From Maniola hyperantus (taxonomy: Eukaryota; Arthropoda; Insecta; Lepidoptera; Nymphalidae), in the NCBI RefSeq assembly GCF_902806685.2, contig NC_048538.1:868001-932000 (forward strand): 64,000 bases of DNA, written 5' to 3'. The translations under genes and the position numbers were made by a program. This document shows positions 40,570 to 50,498 of this stretch, one piece after another (position 1 is the stretch's first letter; every line of letters starts with the position of its first letter). The notes under the pieces were generated by a model that saw only the letters and a program-made list of their open reading frames with translations, ran no database searches and was not told the origin of the DNA.

Positions 40570-40860
40570 AAAATATAGACTAGCGCTTGGCTGCAATCAG
40601 ACCTGGATGGCAAGTGATGATGCAGCCTAAGTTTTTTTTTTTTTAGAAAGAATATTAGCCATGTTAAATGACTAATATTCCCCTTTCCTCCCCAACTAAG
40701 CGTCAAGCTTGTGCTAGGAGTAGGTACGACAATAGTGCAACGGGCGGGGTTTGAACCGTCGACCTTTCGGTTTTCAGTCCACTCCTTTACCCGTTGAGCT
40801 ATTGAGGCTCTAAGATGGAGCGCGCTTGCCTAGAAGATGCCTATTCACTCTTGTCTTTTA
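40570..40860 (-). mobile_element. SINE-H split by SINE-G
   Basis: ATATAGACTAGCGCTTGGCT to GATGCAGCCTAAG (40631), resuming CTAAGATGGAGCGCGCTTGC at 40810. The duplicated CTAAG is the likely 5 bp target-site duplication. Confidence 0.88.
40632..40809 (-). mobile_element. SINE-G, full length, nested
   Basis: T13 tail, ATTCCCCTTTCCTCCCCAAC, GTGCTAGGAGTAGGTACGAC, reversed B-box GGTTTGAACC, and a tRNA-Phe-like head in reverse (anticodon region GGTTTTCAGTCC, A-box CCGTTGAGCTATTGAGGC). Confidence 0.9.
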
Positions 40861-40911
40861 TGGATTTTAGGGTCTTAATTTTAGTCTAGTTTAGAGATTG
40901 TATGATTGCCA

Positions 40912-41062
40912 TTATTATTATTATTTATTATTATTTATTTATTATTTAATTAGAACGGCCATAAAGCCAATTACACTAATTAAAATACGAGTACAAACTA
41001 ACATAAACATACTTACAAAAATTAACAACTTAAAATTATAAATTTTAAAAAGCAAAATTATA
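40912..41062 (-). mobile_element. LINE-like 3' end with (ATT)n tail
   Basis: (ATTATT)n then TTTAATTAGAACGGCCATAA and TTACACTAATTA; partner of 5134-5300. Confidence 0.5.
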
Positions 41063-41314
41063 AATTTTATTATTATTACCAATTGTAAGTTGTAACCTAT
41101 TTCCTGACTATTTCTACTCGGGTAGGTACCTACTTAGAGGCGCGTTCGCACCTGCTTCCCTCATTTGGCGAGAACAATGCTTAGTTAGAGGTATTATAGC
41201 ATTTACAAGCGTAATGTTGTTACCGAGTCAGAGGGCATGGACCCGCGCGTAGGTCAGTTACGCACTGACCTAAGGTCAGATTTGAACCAGCTGTAAGCTG
41301 TAACTTGTGTAATC

Positions 41315-41338
41315 TCTATATTATATAAAAGGAAAAGG

Positions 41339-41381
<43 letters not shown>

Positions 41382-41735
41382 TCTATAAACGCACTACTCA
41401 AACTACTGGACGGATCGCGCTGAAATTCGGCATGCAGATAGCTATTGCGACGTAGGCATCCGCTAAGAAAGGATGTTTCAAAATTCAACCCCTAAAGGGG
41501 TAAAATAGGGGTTTGAAGTTTGTATGAAAGTCTGTCAGTTTTAAAGTTAGAAGTTTGAAGTTTTGTAGTTAACATTTTTGCAATTAGTAGTACGACATAT
41601 TTTATTAAGCTCATAATATGTTAAAATCTCATTGTTAAAGATCATGTTTAAGGGTGTAAAATAGGGGTTTAAAATTTTGTATTTGATCAGTCAGTCAGTC
41701 AGTCAGCCACCTTTCCCTCTTATATATTTAGTTTA
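41315..41735. mobile_element. Hel-A with two outward-facing 5' ends
   Basis: 41315-41530 is a + strand Hel-A lacking its hairpin ((ACTG)n, GACGTAGGCATCCGCTAAGA, GTAAAATAGGGGTTTGAA). 41660-41735 ends with a minus-strand Hel-A 5' end (GATCAGTCAGTC ... TTATATATTTAG). Confidence 0.75.
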
Positions 41736-41981
41736 AAAAAAACGGCTGTTTTTAGTACCAATAATTTGAGCGGTTATGATCGCTAAGCATCAGAGGGCGA
41801 TGACCCGCGACGTAGGTCAGTTACACGGAGGCGTCATGACGTAAGGCAATACGCACATTGCTGATTATTGCTAAGCGTATTATATTTTATGCAAAGGCTT
41901 ATCTCTGCTAGAAAAAAGTGAAACTGACTGGTTAACATAATTTTTTTTTTAATGTATGTTTCGCTGGCAACATAAATATTA

Positions 41982-42178
41982 CAGTTCTTGCATTTCACGA
42001 GGGCGAGTGGCTCATGCTTGTGTTTAAGTCGTATCGGTATAAGTTAGGTAAAGTAAATGTGTGCGTTTGATTGGTTCGAGTGATTGGTCTGACATGCACG
42101 CACACTTATGGAATGCCCATGTAAACGACGTAACCACAATAAGTACAGTTCACTCGCCTTCGTGAATTACAAGAACTG
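41982..42178. mobile_element. MITE with 28 bp TIRs
   Basis: Left CAGTTCTTGCATTTCACG..GGGCGAGTG; right CACTCGCC..CGTGAATTAC AAGAACTG; 25 of 28 positions pair. 197 bp, no ORF, no evident target-site duplication. Confidence 0.8.
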
Positions 42179-42257
42179 AACCAGCCTGCAGTTCAAACCG
42201 CTGCTGTGCTGCGCTGCGTCTAGAAATCTTCTGCGTCAAACGTTATAGTGATAATCT

Positions 42258-42310
42258 ACCTACCTGACGCAGTTGTAAGCGCTGTGGTCTTATTAGTCGG
42301 AGGTCCCGTA
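42258..42310 (+). mobile_element. SINE-C head
   Basis: CCTGACGCAGTTGTAAGCGC and GTCGGAGGTCCCG: the A-box half of SINE-C, cut by the following Helitron. Confidence 0.75.
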
Positions 42311-42518
42311 TCTAAGTATATAAAAGTAAAAGGTGCCTGACTGACTGATCTATCAACGCAAAGCTGAAACTACTGGACGGATCGGGCCTAAATTTGCAGA
42401 TAGCTATTATGACGTAGGCATCCGCTAAGAATGGATTTTTGAAAATTCAACCCCTAAGGGGGTGAAATAGGGGTTTGAAAGTGTAGTCCACACGTACGAA
42501 CTACGAAGTATAAGCTAG
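42311..42518 (+). mobile_element. Helitron Hel-A, first of a head-to-tail pair
   Basis: TCTAAGTATATAAAAGTAAA to a degraded hairpin and AAGCTAG. The next Hel-A begins at the following base. Confidence 0.88.
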
Positions 42519-42620
42519 TCTAAATATATAAAAGGAAAAGGTGACTGACTGACTGATTGATCTATCAACGCATAGCTCAAACTACTGGGCGGATCAGGCT
42601 GAAATTTGATCTGAAAAAAG
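42519..42620 (+). mobile_element. Helitron Hel-A, second of the pair, 3'-truncated
   Basis: TCTAAATATATAAAAGGAAA through GGCTGAAATTTGATC, then unrelated sequence. Confidence 0.88.
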
Positions 42621-42724
42621 GCCCCTCCTAACACTACTAACGCTTGAACTTTATGGTATTGTATTAAAGTTCAAATTGACTTTCAAGTATTATTAGAAAA
42701 GTGATGTTTTTAGACTTTTTAGGC

Positions 42725-42871
42725 AATTTTTTGAAATTTTTCTCTGCGTAAGAACCAATGGCTTCGTACTTCAAGGAATATTATAAAAAAAGAATTAGCG
42801 AAATTGGTTCAGCTGTTCTCGAGATTTGCGCTTAGCAACACATTCGGCGATTCATTTTTATACATAGAGAT
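42725..42871 (-). mobile_element. Helitron Hel-D, CTAG end missing
   Basis: TCTCTGCGTAAGAACC, AAAGAATTAGCGAAATTGG, CACATTCGGCGATTCATT, ATACATAGAGAT. Confidence 0.8.
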
Positions 42872-43457
42872 CTACCTAAAATCTGAAAGAAATGCAACCT
42901 TTTGCACCCAGAAAGGGTAAAGCATTTAATAACCAAAGCAAAAAGGCTGCGCCCGTCAAAAGACAAGGTCTCGTTTGATTAAATATACAGAATTCCATTA
43001 GCACCCGTCGGAAATAATCTATTCGATAGCAAAACCGAGCTCTCCCCTCCACATTAACAATTCAGCGAGTAAAAGTAAACAAAATGAAAACGAATAAACG
43101 GCCACCTACGAGTCTGGACTTATGTCTTGTCGTGTGTGAGATACTTTTACTGATACGCGAAAGATATTTCGGCAGTGTGCACCAGTCCTTATTTATGTAG
43201 GTAGATTTCTTCATCTTATTATTATTCTTTCAATATACGTAAGATCCACGTCCTTGGTTAGTTTTATGTGTGATAACCATTTTAAATTATCGATTAAAAT
43301 AAAAAAGGATGTCAAATGATTGCGACGTCACATACCGGTATTTCAAGAAATTGATAAAAAGTTACTGATTTGACTAGTTGTCAAATACCGGATAGGCAAT
43401 TTTACCCGCTGTTGTTATTTCAAATTTAATAACCGCAAGGCGCAATTATTGAATATT
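42872..43457. other. No feature recognised
   Basis: No supported ORF or repeat. Confidence 0.5.
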
Positions 43458-43680
43458 CGAAAATATCTCAAAGGAAAAGCCGACTGACTGATAGACTGAC
43501 TGACTGACTGACGGTTCTATCAACGCACAGCTCAAACTTTTATTGGATCAGGCTGAAATTTTACATGCAGATAGATATTACATATGACGCAGACATCCGC
43601 TAAGAAAGGATTTTTGAAAATTCAACCCCTAAGGGGATAAAATAGGGGGTAGAAATTTGTGTAGTCCACATAACATAAGC
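43458..43680 (+). mobile_element. Helitron Hel-A, hairpin decayed
   Basis: AGGAAAAGCCGACTGACTGA, ACGCAGACATCCGCTAAGAA, AATTTGTGTAGTCCACATAA. Confidence 0.85.
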
Positions 43681-44153
43681 TTAAAACCTTCTTTTACAAA
43701 GTCGGCCTTTCAATTCAAATTAAATTCCGTTCTAAATAAAAAAAGGAAATCTAACCACGTCCGTCGTCGCATGTCGTCGTTCATTAGAAATGCCACTTGT
43801 ATATTTTGAAACATGCAGGTACCCCCTACCTCCCCATCCTTAGAGTGCACCTGCTTCTTTTTGCCCTCCGAAATGAAGCGACCGTTACGGATGTGGACAT
43901 TCTCCCCATCTCACCCCCGGGCTTTAATTAAAGGCCAGCATAAGGTTTTAACACGTCTCCTACTCTGCTAGTCTTTGATAGGTTCTTGTCTCATTGAATT
44001 GAAAGGATTTTTTCCCGAATTAGAGTGGGCAGGGGAGGTTGGGGGTAGGTTAGAGTTAGGGTGCGTTTATACTGATGCGGAGACGGGACGTACGAGAGAA
44101 ATCAGATTTTATTTTCACACGACTGAATAAAAGGAGTGTAAATGTTTTCAGGT
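43681..44153. other. No feature recognised
   Basis: 43820-43950 is C-rich on the + strand with no ORF. Confidence 0.45.
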
Positions 44154-44330
44154 TTTTTTAGGGTTCCGTATCTCAAAAGGAAAAACGGAACCCTTATGGG
44201 ATTACTTTGTTGTCTGTCTGTCTGTCCGTCTGTCAAGAAACCTACAGGGTACTTCCCGTTGACCTAGAATCATGAAATTTGGCAGTAAGGTAGGTCTTAT
44301 AGCAGACATTCGGGGAAAAATCTGAAATCT
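44154..44330 (+). mobile_element. GTTCCG element, left part, fused to SINE-C
   Basis: Full palindrome, (GTCT)n, AATCATGAAATTTGGCAG, AAAAATCTGAAATCT, then direct junction to SINE-C. Confidence 0.85.
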
Positions 44331-44584
44331 GCTAACCTGGAAGGAGTATGGCAGTTTTTATTAAACCCATACCCCTTTGGTTTCTACACGACATCGTACC
44401 GGAACGCTAAATCGCTTGTTGGCACGGCTTTGCCGGTAGGGTGGTCACTAGCCACGGCTGAAGCAGAAGCCTCCCAGCAGACCAGACCAGAAATTTAGAA
44501 ATTGTAAAATTCCAAACCCCTGCCGGAAATCGAACCTCGGAACCCTAATAAGACCAGCGCTTACCACTGCGCCAGGGAAGTCGT
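44331..44584 (-). mobile_element. SINE-C, 3' end missing
   Basis: GCTAACCTGGAAGGAGTATG to the tRNA head CACTGCGCCAGGGAAGTCGT; the poly-A end was lost at the fusion. Confidence 0.87.
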
Positions 44585-44639
44585 CGAGCAAGGTTCATGT
44601 GTGAATTTATTCCACCATAACTTCTAAATGCTTGAACAT

Positions 44640-44755
44640 ATTTTGATGTATGTGATATCATTAAAATCCTTATACCATCACGAGCGACACGAGCTATAGT
44701 TTTTTTGAAAAAATGAATAATATGGTGGCTGTTTGGCGCCATTTTCAAATGTGAA
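44640..44755 (-). repeat. Unknown dispersed repeat, copy 2
   Basis: Partner of 24938-25095. The minus-strand translation contains FFKKTIARVARDGIRIL. Confidence 0.65.
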
Positions 44756-44861
44756 CATTTTTACTTTTAACTTCGTTTTTGGCAGTCGTGCTTTTTTATT
44801 TAAGTAGGTGCAACAGTTGTTCTTAAATAAATACTAGTTACTAGTGTTATTTATTACCTAT

Positions 44862-44965
44862 TAGATTTAAAAAGGCCTTGACAATTATTGTATTAAATAA
44901 ACTTAAATCTAAAAAAAAACAACATTAAATTAAAACTAAAACTAAAATGAAAATTAAATCTAAAA
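44862..44965 (-). mobile_element. LINE-Y 3' UTR
   Basis: AAATAAACTTAAATCTAAAA and AAACTAAAACTAAAATG, reverse of 27135-27225. Confidence 0.6.
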
Positions 44966-45360
44966 CCTCATACAACTTAACCTCAGTAGGTACAACTTGT
45001 TTTTGGTAGCCAAAATATCAATAACGTAAGTTTAGTCGTTTGCCATGCAACTGGCCCATAGTCGCGACCGCACCCGCTATCGCTCTCGCGTGTGAACGTG
45101 AACATGCACTTATAGGAGTCGATTGGAAAGGGTTGAGTGTCCGATGCTCTGTTTACTCGGGATCAGTTTAGTATATACTTCATATGGTAGGTTCTTGAGT
45201 GAAGTGTACTTGCATCTGAAGGAGGTATTGTTTTGACGTAAAGTTTAATAAAGACGATTACGTTTAATCGGGTTTAGGGTTAATTGGTCTAAACACTTTT
45301 GAGCTTCATTTATTAGAGATTTACCCACTTGCCAACTCACTTCTAGCTGCGCCAAGTGTA
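44966..45360. other. No feature recognised
   Basis: No supported ORF or repeat. Confidence 0.45.
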
Positions 45361-45842
45361 AAAAACCGGCCAAGTGCGAGTCAGCCTCGCGCAATTAAGG
45401 TTCCGTACTACAGTCGTATTTTTTCGACATTTTGCACGATAATTCAAAAACTATGATGCATAAAAATAAATAAAAATCTGTTTTAGATAGCACAAGGCCT
45501 TTCATATCGATGGCAGCAAAGTAGAAGAAGACATCTACAAAATCGCAATTTTACAGGAGAGCACATTTAGTAACCCACTTGATGTAGTTATCTTACTTCC
45601 AAAATTGAAAATACTAAATATTAGTTCATGACAACAATTTTTTTGTGTGATGTAACCACAAATTCACGGTTTTCAGATTTTTCCCCGAATGTCAGCTATA
45701 AGACCTACCTACCTGCCAAATTTCATGATTTTAGGTCAACGAGAAACCCTATAGGTTTCTTAACAGACCGACAGACAGACAGACAACAAAGTGATTCTAT
45801 AAAGGTTCCGTTTTTCCTTTTGAGGTACGAAACCCTAAAAAT
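45361..45842 (-). mobile_element. GTTCCG element, full length, with 65 bp foreign insert
   Basis: Tip AAAAAACCGGCCAAGTGCG, body, (GACA)n, palindrome. Positions 45508-45572 are absent from every other copy. Confidence 0.9.
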
Positions 45843-45880
45843 AAAGCTGTATAATTTTTTTACCGACTAAGTAGCTTTAA

Positions 45881-46089
45881 TCCATACTAATATTATAAAT
45901 GCGAAAGTGTGTCTGTCTGTCTGCTAGCTTTTTACGGCTTAACCGTTCAACCGATTTTGACGAAATTTTGTACAGAGGTGGCTTGCAACCCATTGAAGGA
46001 CATAGGATACTATCCCGGAAAATTTAAGAGTTCCCACAGAATTTTTAAAAACCTAAATGCACGCGTACGAAGTCGCGGGCATCAGCTAG
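45881..46089 (+). mobile_element. Non-autonomous Helitron, Hel-B
   Basis: TCCATACTAATATTATAAAT, short (GTCT)n, CGGCTTAACCGTTCAACCG, CGCGTACGAAGTCGCG, CTAG, then T. Confidence 0.93.
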
Positions 46090-46172
46090 TTAAATAATAT
46101 AATTCGAGTTATCAGCAGTAAAATTTGTCTCATTTCTATATTATGTAGGTAGTAGATACCTACTGATCTATC

Positions 46173-46250
46173 ATTTAATTCTTACTTTTTGTTTCAGGTA
46201 AGAATTCTTCCTAAATGGTGAACTTGCTAAAAAAGCAATTTATGGTGAGT
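46173..46250 (+). promoter_or_regulatory. Possible recursive splice site / micro-exon
   Basis: TTCTTACTTTTTGTTTCAG joins GTAAGAATT directly at 46197/46198, giving an acceptor fused to a donor. A second donor (TTTATG|GTGAGT) follows 47 nt later at 46244/46245, and a CTGAT branch-like motif precedes. All three frames of the 47 nt are closed before the ATG at 46215. Consistent with a ratchet point of a long intron on +; not proven. Confidence 0.35.
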
Positions 46251-46323
46251 ATATAATAATGAATGTAATTGAAACTTAAATGATAAAGTCTGTACCTGTA
46301 ATATAACGAGATAGATTAATTAA

Positions 46324-46626
46324 TAAAAAACCAGTCAAGTGCGAGTCGGACTCGCACACAAAGGGTTCCGTACCATCGTAAAAGATATTCTAACATTTTA
46401 TGTGCAACACTGCTTGTGATTTAGTCAATTATTTTTTGTGATCTAGCCACAAATTCAGTTTCCGGATTTATTCCTTTACTTGTGCTATAAGACCTAGGTG
46501 CCTACCAAATTTCATGATTCTGTCTACGTGAAGTACCCTATAGGGTTTCTTGACAGACGCCATGGACAGACAGACAACAAAGTGATCCTATAGGAGTCCT
46601 TTTGACGTACGGAACCTTAAAAACGG
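46324..46626 (-). mobile_element. GTTCCG element, internally deleted
   Basis: Tip AAAACCAGTCAAGTGCGAGT, AAGGGTTCCGTACC, CTAGCCACAAATTCAG, (GACA)n, TACGGAACCTTAAAAA; about 100 bp shorter than full length. Confidence 0.87.
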
Positions 46627-46663
46627 AAATGATGTGATTTATTTTGGATCTATAAGTAAATAA

Positions 46664-46860
46664 CTAGCTGCCCCGGCGAACTTCGTACCGCCTAACAGTC
46701 GAATATTTATCAGGATTTTTAAAAAAAATACTCTCCGCTCCGTAAGAACCATCCCCGTACTTCATGGAATATTATGAAAAAAAGAATTAGCGAAATCGGT
46801 TCAGCTGTTCTCGAGATTTGCGATCAACAACACATTCAGCGATTCATTTTTATAAATAGA
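46664..46860 (-). mobile_element. Non-autonomous Helitron, Hel-D, near full length
   Basis: CTAGCTGCCCCGGCGAACTT CGTACCG, AAGAACCATCCCCGTACTTC, AGAATTAGCGAAATCGGTTC, TTTATAAATAGA. Confidence 0.88.
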
Positions 46861-47215
46861 GAAAATTAGGATAAAATTTATATGTCCATCAATACGCATT
46901 AAACAGCTTTTGATCAATATTAACTTTTGTCGTCCGTTAATAAAATTCACATAATGTTAGGTGATTTTATTGGTCGTAATAGATTTCTAGTCGAGAATCT
47001 CATTATACTAAAATCATCGAAATTTACATAACAGAAAAATTAGACATCAGAGAGGTCACTCTATTGGCTGTATTTCATTTCTGTGTATGGTATTTAAAGA
47101 CCCTTATACACAAAGCTTTCAACTATCGCGTGTCAAACATAACATTTTAATCCTATCAGAAAATAATAATTGTTATTAATCATATTATACCAAACAACAG
47201 TATCAGAAATACCTA
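46861..47215. other. No feature recognised
   Basis: No supported ORF or repeat. Confidence 0.45.
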
Positions 47216-47342
47216 CTGTTTTCACGACCCATCTGTTTAACCGGGTTTGACGGGTACAGAGGTAAGGGTACCCTTAAGGGGATAAAATAGGAGTTTTGAA
47301 ATTTATGTAGTCCATGCGGACGAAGTCGCGGAAATAAGCTAG
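47216..47342 (+). mobile_element. Helitron with Hel-B front and Hel-A back
   Basis: TTTTCACGACCCATCTGTTT (Hel-B-like) passes within 60 bp to AGGGGATAAAATAGGAGTTT and GCGGACGAAGTCGCGG (Hel-A-like), ending CTAG. Confidence 0.7.
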
Positions 47343-47447
47343 TATAAAATATTTTGCACCAAAAATAGAATTCTTTATAGTTTTTTACTGTATCTTGTAG
47401 AGTCAGCAACAAAGCTTGGTTTACACCTACCAGTACAAGCGACTGTA

Positions 47448-47690
47448 CGGGAGCGGTGTGCAGGCTCGACCGTACCAAAGGGGAGATCTCCCACCGAGCA
47501 GTTGGTTGTGCTCGGTAGCGCCAGCTGGGCCGACGGTTATGTCTTGAAACTTCTATATATAGTCCAGATTGCAGAAAACTCCGTTAGTGCGATTACTATC
47601 GGCGGTACATTTGTTCGGGACTACGTCATCGATTGAACAGCGCCATCTAGTTTCTATTGTGGTTACCGCCACACGACTATGGACATGTGC
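47448..47690. repeat. Unknown repeat, uninterrupted copy
   Basis: GTACGGGAGCGGTGTGCAGG, GGAGATCTCCCACCGAGCA, GTCCAGATTGCAGAAAACTC, GCGCCATCTAGTTTC. Collinear with 50499-50890. The 61-codon frame here is not shared. Confidence 0.85.
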
Positions 47691-48464
47691 ATACCTAGCT
47701 TTGTTGCTGACTGTACTACTTTCCTGTGTAAGCGTGTGCTATAAAGATTTATAAGTTCAGGATTAGGTAAGTACTGAATAGTCAAGTGCCTCAGGGGCTG
47801 TTTTTTATTTACTTTACGTGGGGTCAGAGGCAAAATAGCGCTTTTTTTGCTACTCGATACAAATTAGCGGAAACGCGCTTTCCTCGCAAAAGCGTTTAAC
47901 GATCGTTCACCAGTCAAATGTAAAAGTTCCTTATAAGATTTCTTCATTTGTAGTGACCCGCGCCCACTCATATCGCATAATCCATGCAGAAGTCATTTAA
48001 CCACCGTTTTATATTTATACTATGGTAACGAACGCCTCTTCATTTCGGACATGTTTATTTCACCTTGGCTCGTTTTATGGCTATTTTTATGGGACATTCT
48101 CTATACAGAATCACGTGTTGAATGCCATGTACTTAACTTCAAGCTAAGTTTCGAGCATTAGTCCGAGAGTTTGTAGAAAACATTGTGGAGATGCTTGATA
48201 AAATCTGAAAGTTTGTTTTTCTGGCTTTTTACGTTACCTGTCTATATAATAAAATAGGCCAGTCGGATCGGAGATTTTTTAATTCAAAGATTATTTGAAT
48301 TTGTGAAAATTAGAAGGCATGTTAAAAATTGTTTTCGGATCACTTACACAAGAAATACATTATATGAATCTATACTTAACAGCGCCTATTGCATGATATG
48401 TATAAGGTTCTAAATGACCCGACCGAGCGGGTTTTAGTGAGGGGTCTACATTATAGAGAAATCC
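47691..48464. other. No feature recognised
   Basis: Includes GATTAG|GTAAGTACTG near 47765, a good donor match but without a coding exon upstream. Confidence 0.45.
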
Positions 48465-48545
48465 TAAGTGCAAAATCTCTAGTTATCCGACCCAGTGTTT
48501 TAAGCTGTACGTTGATATGTCAGTCAGATATTTTATATTATGTAC
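48465..48545 (-). mobile_element. Helitron Hel-E, 5' fragment
   Basis: CCGACCCAGTGTTTTAAGC, GTACGTTGATATGTCAGTCA, TTTTATATTAT. Confidence 0.6.
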
Positions 48546-48715
48546 CTATAGAGTGCTACAAAGGCAGATGATCGAGGCAACTCAAATTGCGTGACAATTC
48601 TACCTGAATCACAAACATTATGATTTCACAATGCACTATCTAGCACGTCTGATTTGCCATAAAAATATTATTAGGGTAATAAGGTTACGCAGAAAAACTA
48701 CAAAATCAACTTGCA

Positions 48716-48772
48716 GCTGTCAAAGTCAAAGTCAAATGATTTATTCAAAATAGGTAACAAGCAATTCCAGAA
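48716..48772 (-). mobile_element. LINE-F 3' tip
   Basis: CAAAGTCAAAGTCAAATGAT TTATTCAAAATAGG. Confidence 0.65.
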
Positions 48773-48958
48773 AATAGCCTACGAGCTCTCAGATCATATC
48801 ATGGGATGTTTGTTTAAGATATTAATACAATATGTTATGAGGGCTTATGGTGTCTATAAAAAGGTAAAATGGCGTCGCAAGCTGTGATTTCATTTATTCT
48901 TATTCACGTTTGATGATCGATAATGAAGCGGAATGACCGTAGAAGTAAATGTAGTTAT

Positions 48959-49363
48959 TTTTTAGGGTTCCGTAACTCAAAAGGAAAAAAGGAACCCTTA
49001 TAGAATCACTTCGTTGTCTGTCTGTCGTGTATGTCAAGAAACCTATAGGGTACTTCCCGTTGACCTAGAGTCATGAAATTTGGCATGTACCAAGGTAGGT
49101 CTTATAGCACACGTAATGGGAAAAATCCGACAAACCGTGAATTTGTGGTTAAATTACAAAAAAAATTAAAATGTGTTCACTAACAAAAAATTAAGTAGGT
49201 ACCTAGTATTTTCAACTTTATGAAAGAGCTTTACCTGTACATTCTTAAACAGATTTTTATTTATTTTTATGCATCATAGTTTTTCATTTATCGTGCAAAA
49301 TGTCGAATAGTGTAGTACGGAACCCTCGTTGCGCGAGCCTGACTCGCACTTGGCCGGTTTTTT
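48959..49363 (+). mobile_element. GTTCCG element, full length
   Basis: AGGGTTCCGTAACTCAAAAGG, (GTCT)n, GAGTCATGAAATTTGGCATG, AAATGTCGAATAGTGTAGTA, GACTCGCACTTGGCCGGTTT. Confidence 0.92.
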
Positions 49364-49591
49364 ATTCTATAGTGTTGTGATGTAGCGCGTGGATGATGAT
49401 TTTTATTGCTATTGAATTATACTTATGGTTTTACTAGATTGGCTTTCGTATTCATTTTCCGGTTATTATCAATGCCCAATAGTTTGACTTTTGATTATAA
49501 TCAAATTATGTACATGTGAACCTTAAAATTTTACATTTTTTTCATAAAATTTCTTTATAGACAGAAAGCCAGCGCGTGCCAGACCTTCCTC

Positions 49592-49678
49592 TAAATATAT
49601 AAAAGAGAAAGGTGACTGACTGACTGACTGATCTATCAACGCATAGCTCCAACTATTGGACAGACTTAGACCATTAGA
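49592..49678 (+). mobile_element. Helitron Hel-A, 5' third
   Basis: TCTAAATATATAAAAGAGAA, (GACT)n, TCTATCAACGCATAGCTCC; truncated. Confidence 0.85.
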
Positions 49679-50027
49679 TAAGGTTGTTTTTTCCTACAAT
49701 TATGATAACTAATTAATGCTAAGACAGAACACAGTCCTACATAATAATATGTATTATAAGTTAACAACACTAGTACCAGTAATTCGAAGGACCATCCTTC
49801 GTAATGAGGTTGATAGAGTTCTGATTACAGTATCCACTGCCGCCCCGCTGCGGCGCTGACGAACTGATTAACTTGTCACGCGGTAATCGATGCGGTGCTG
49901 TTATTAACGGTCGACCCGTGGAGTGTGTGGGTATGATTTGTTTGATTATTATACCAGTAGGTGCATTATTATGCATTCTTAGGACGCGTTCTCACGGGTC
50001 GTCGATAAATCGCGTCCTGTGAAGGGA
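49679..50027. other. No feature recognised
   Basis: No supported ORF. Confidence 0.45.
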
Positions 50028-50300
50028 CCATTAGAATTAGAATTAGAATTTGTTTATTAATCACTTGGTACACAATCAATTAATTTACAAAACACTATAA
50101 TAATTAATAATCAGTAAAATAATATGTGTAAACAAAAACAACACAATCGATAGAACTGCATTAGTGAAAGACTGCGTCGCAATTCTATCGCCCATCCCTG
50201 GAGTAATGAAACTTGACACATAATGGATTAAAGTCTAAATATAACAATTTGCTAGTGATTAAAAAATAAATAATAATACAAAACATTAAATATAACATTC
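50028..50300 (-). mobile_element. LINE-like 3' end with (TTAGAA)n tail
   Basis: (AGAATT)n followed by TGTTTATTAATCACTTGGTA; in reverse this gives an AATAAAC polyadenylation-like motif then a hexamer tail. Confidence 0.5.
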
Positions 50301-50435
50301 ATTAGATTAATCAACGTAAGAATATAAGAAGTGTAGGTGTATGAATTCAGAATTCCGGTTTTAGTGTAACTCCGGAGTTTTGAAAGATTACAGGTTCGTT
50401 TGTAAAACCAGATTTGTCATGAACATAATCGGAGT

Positions 50436-50480
50436 TTCAGGAGGGAGACGCAGGTTCGGATCCTAACGGTTCCGCGTTTG
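50436..50480 (+). other. tRNA-like B-box fragment
   Basis: GAGACGCAGGTTCGGATCCT resembles the block at 3188-3207. Confidence 0.35.
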
Positions 50481-50498
50481 TTTTAAATATAATGTATT

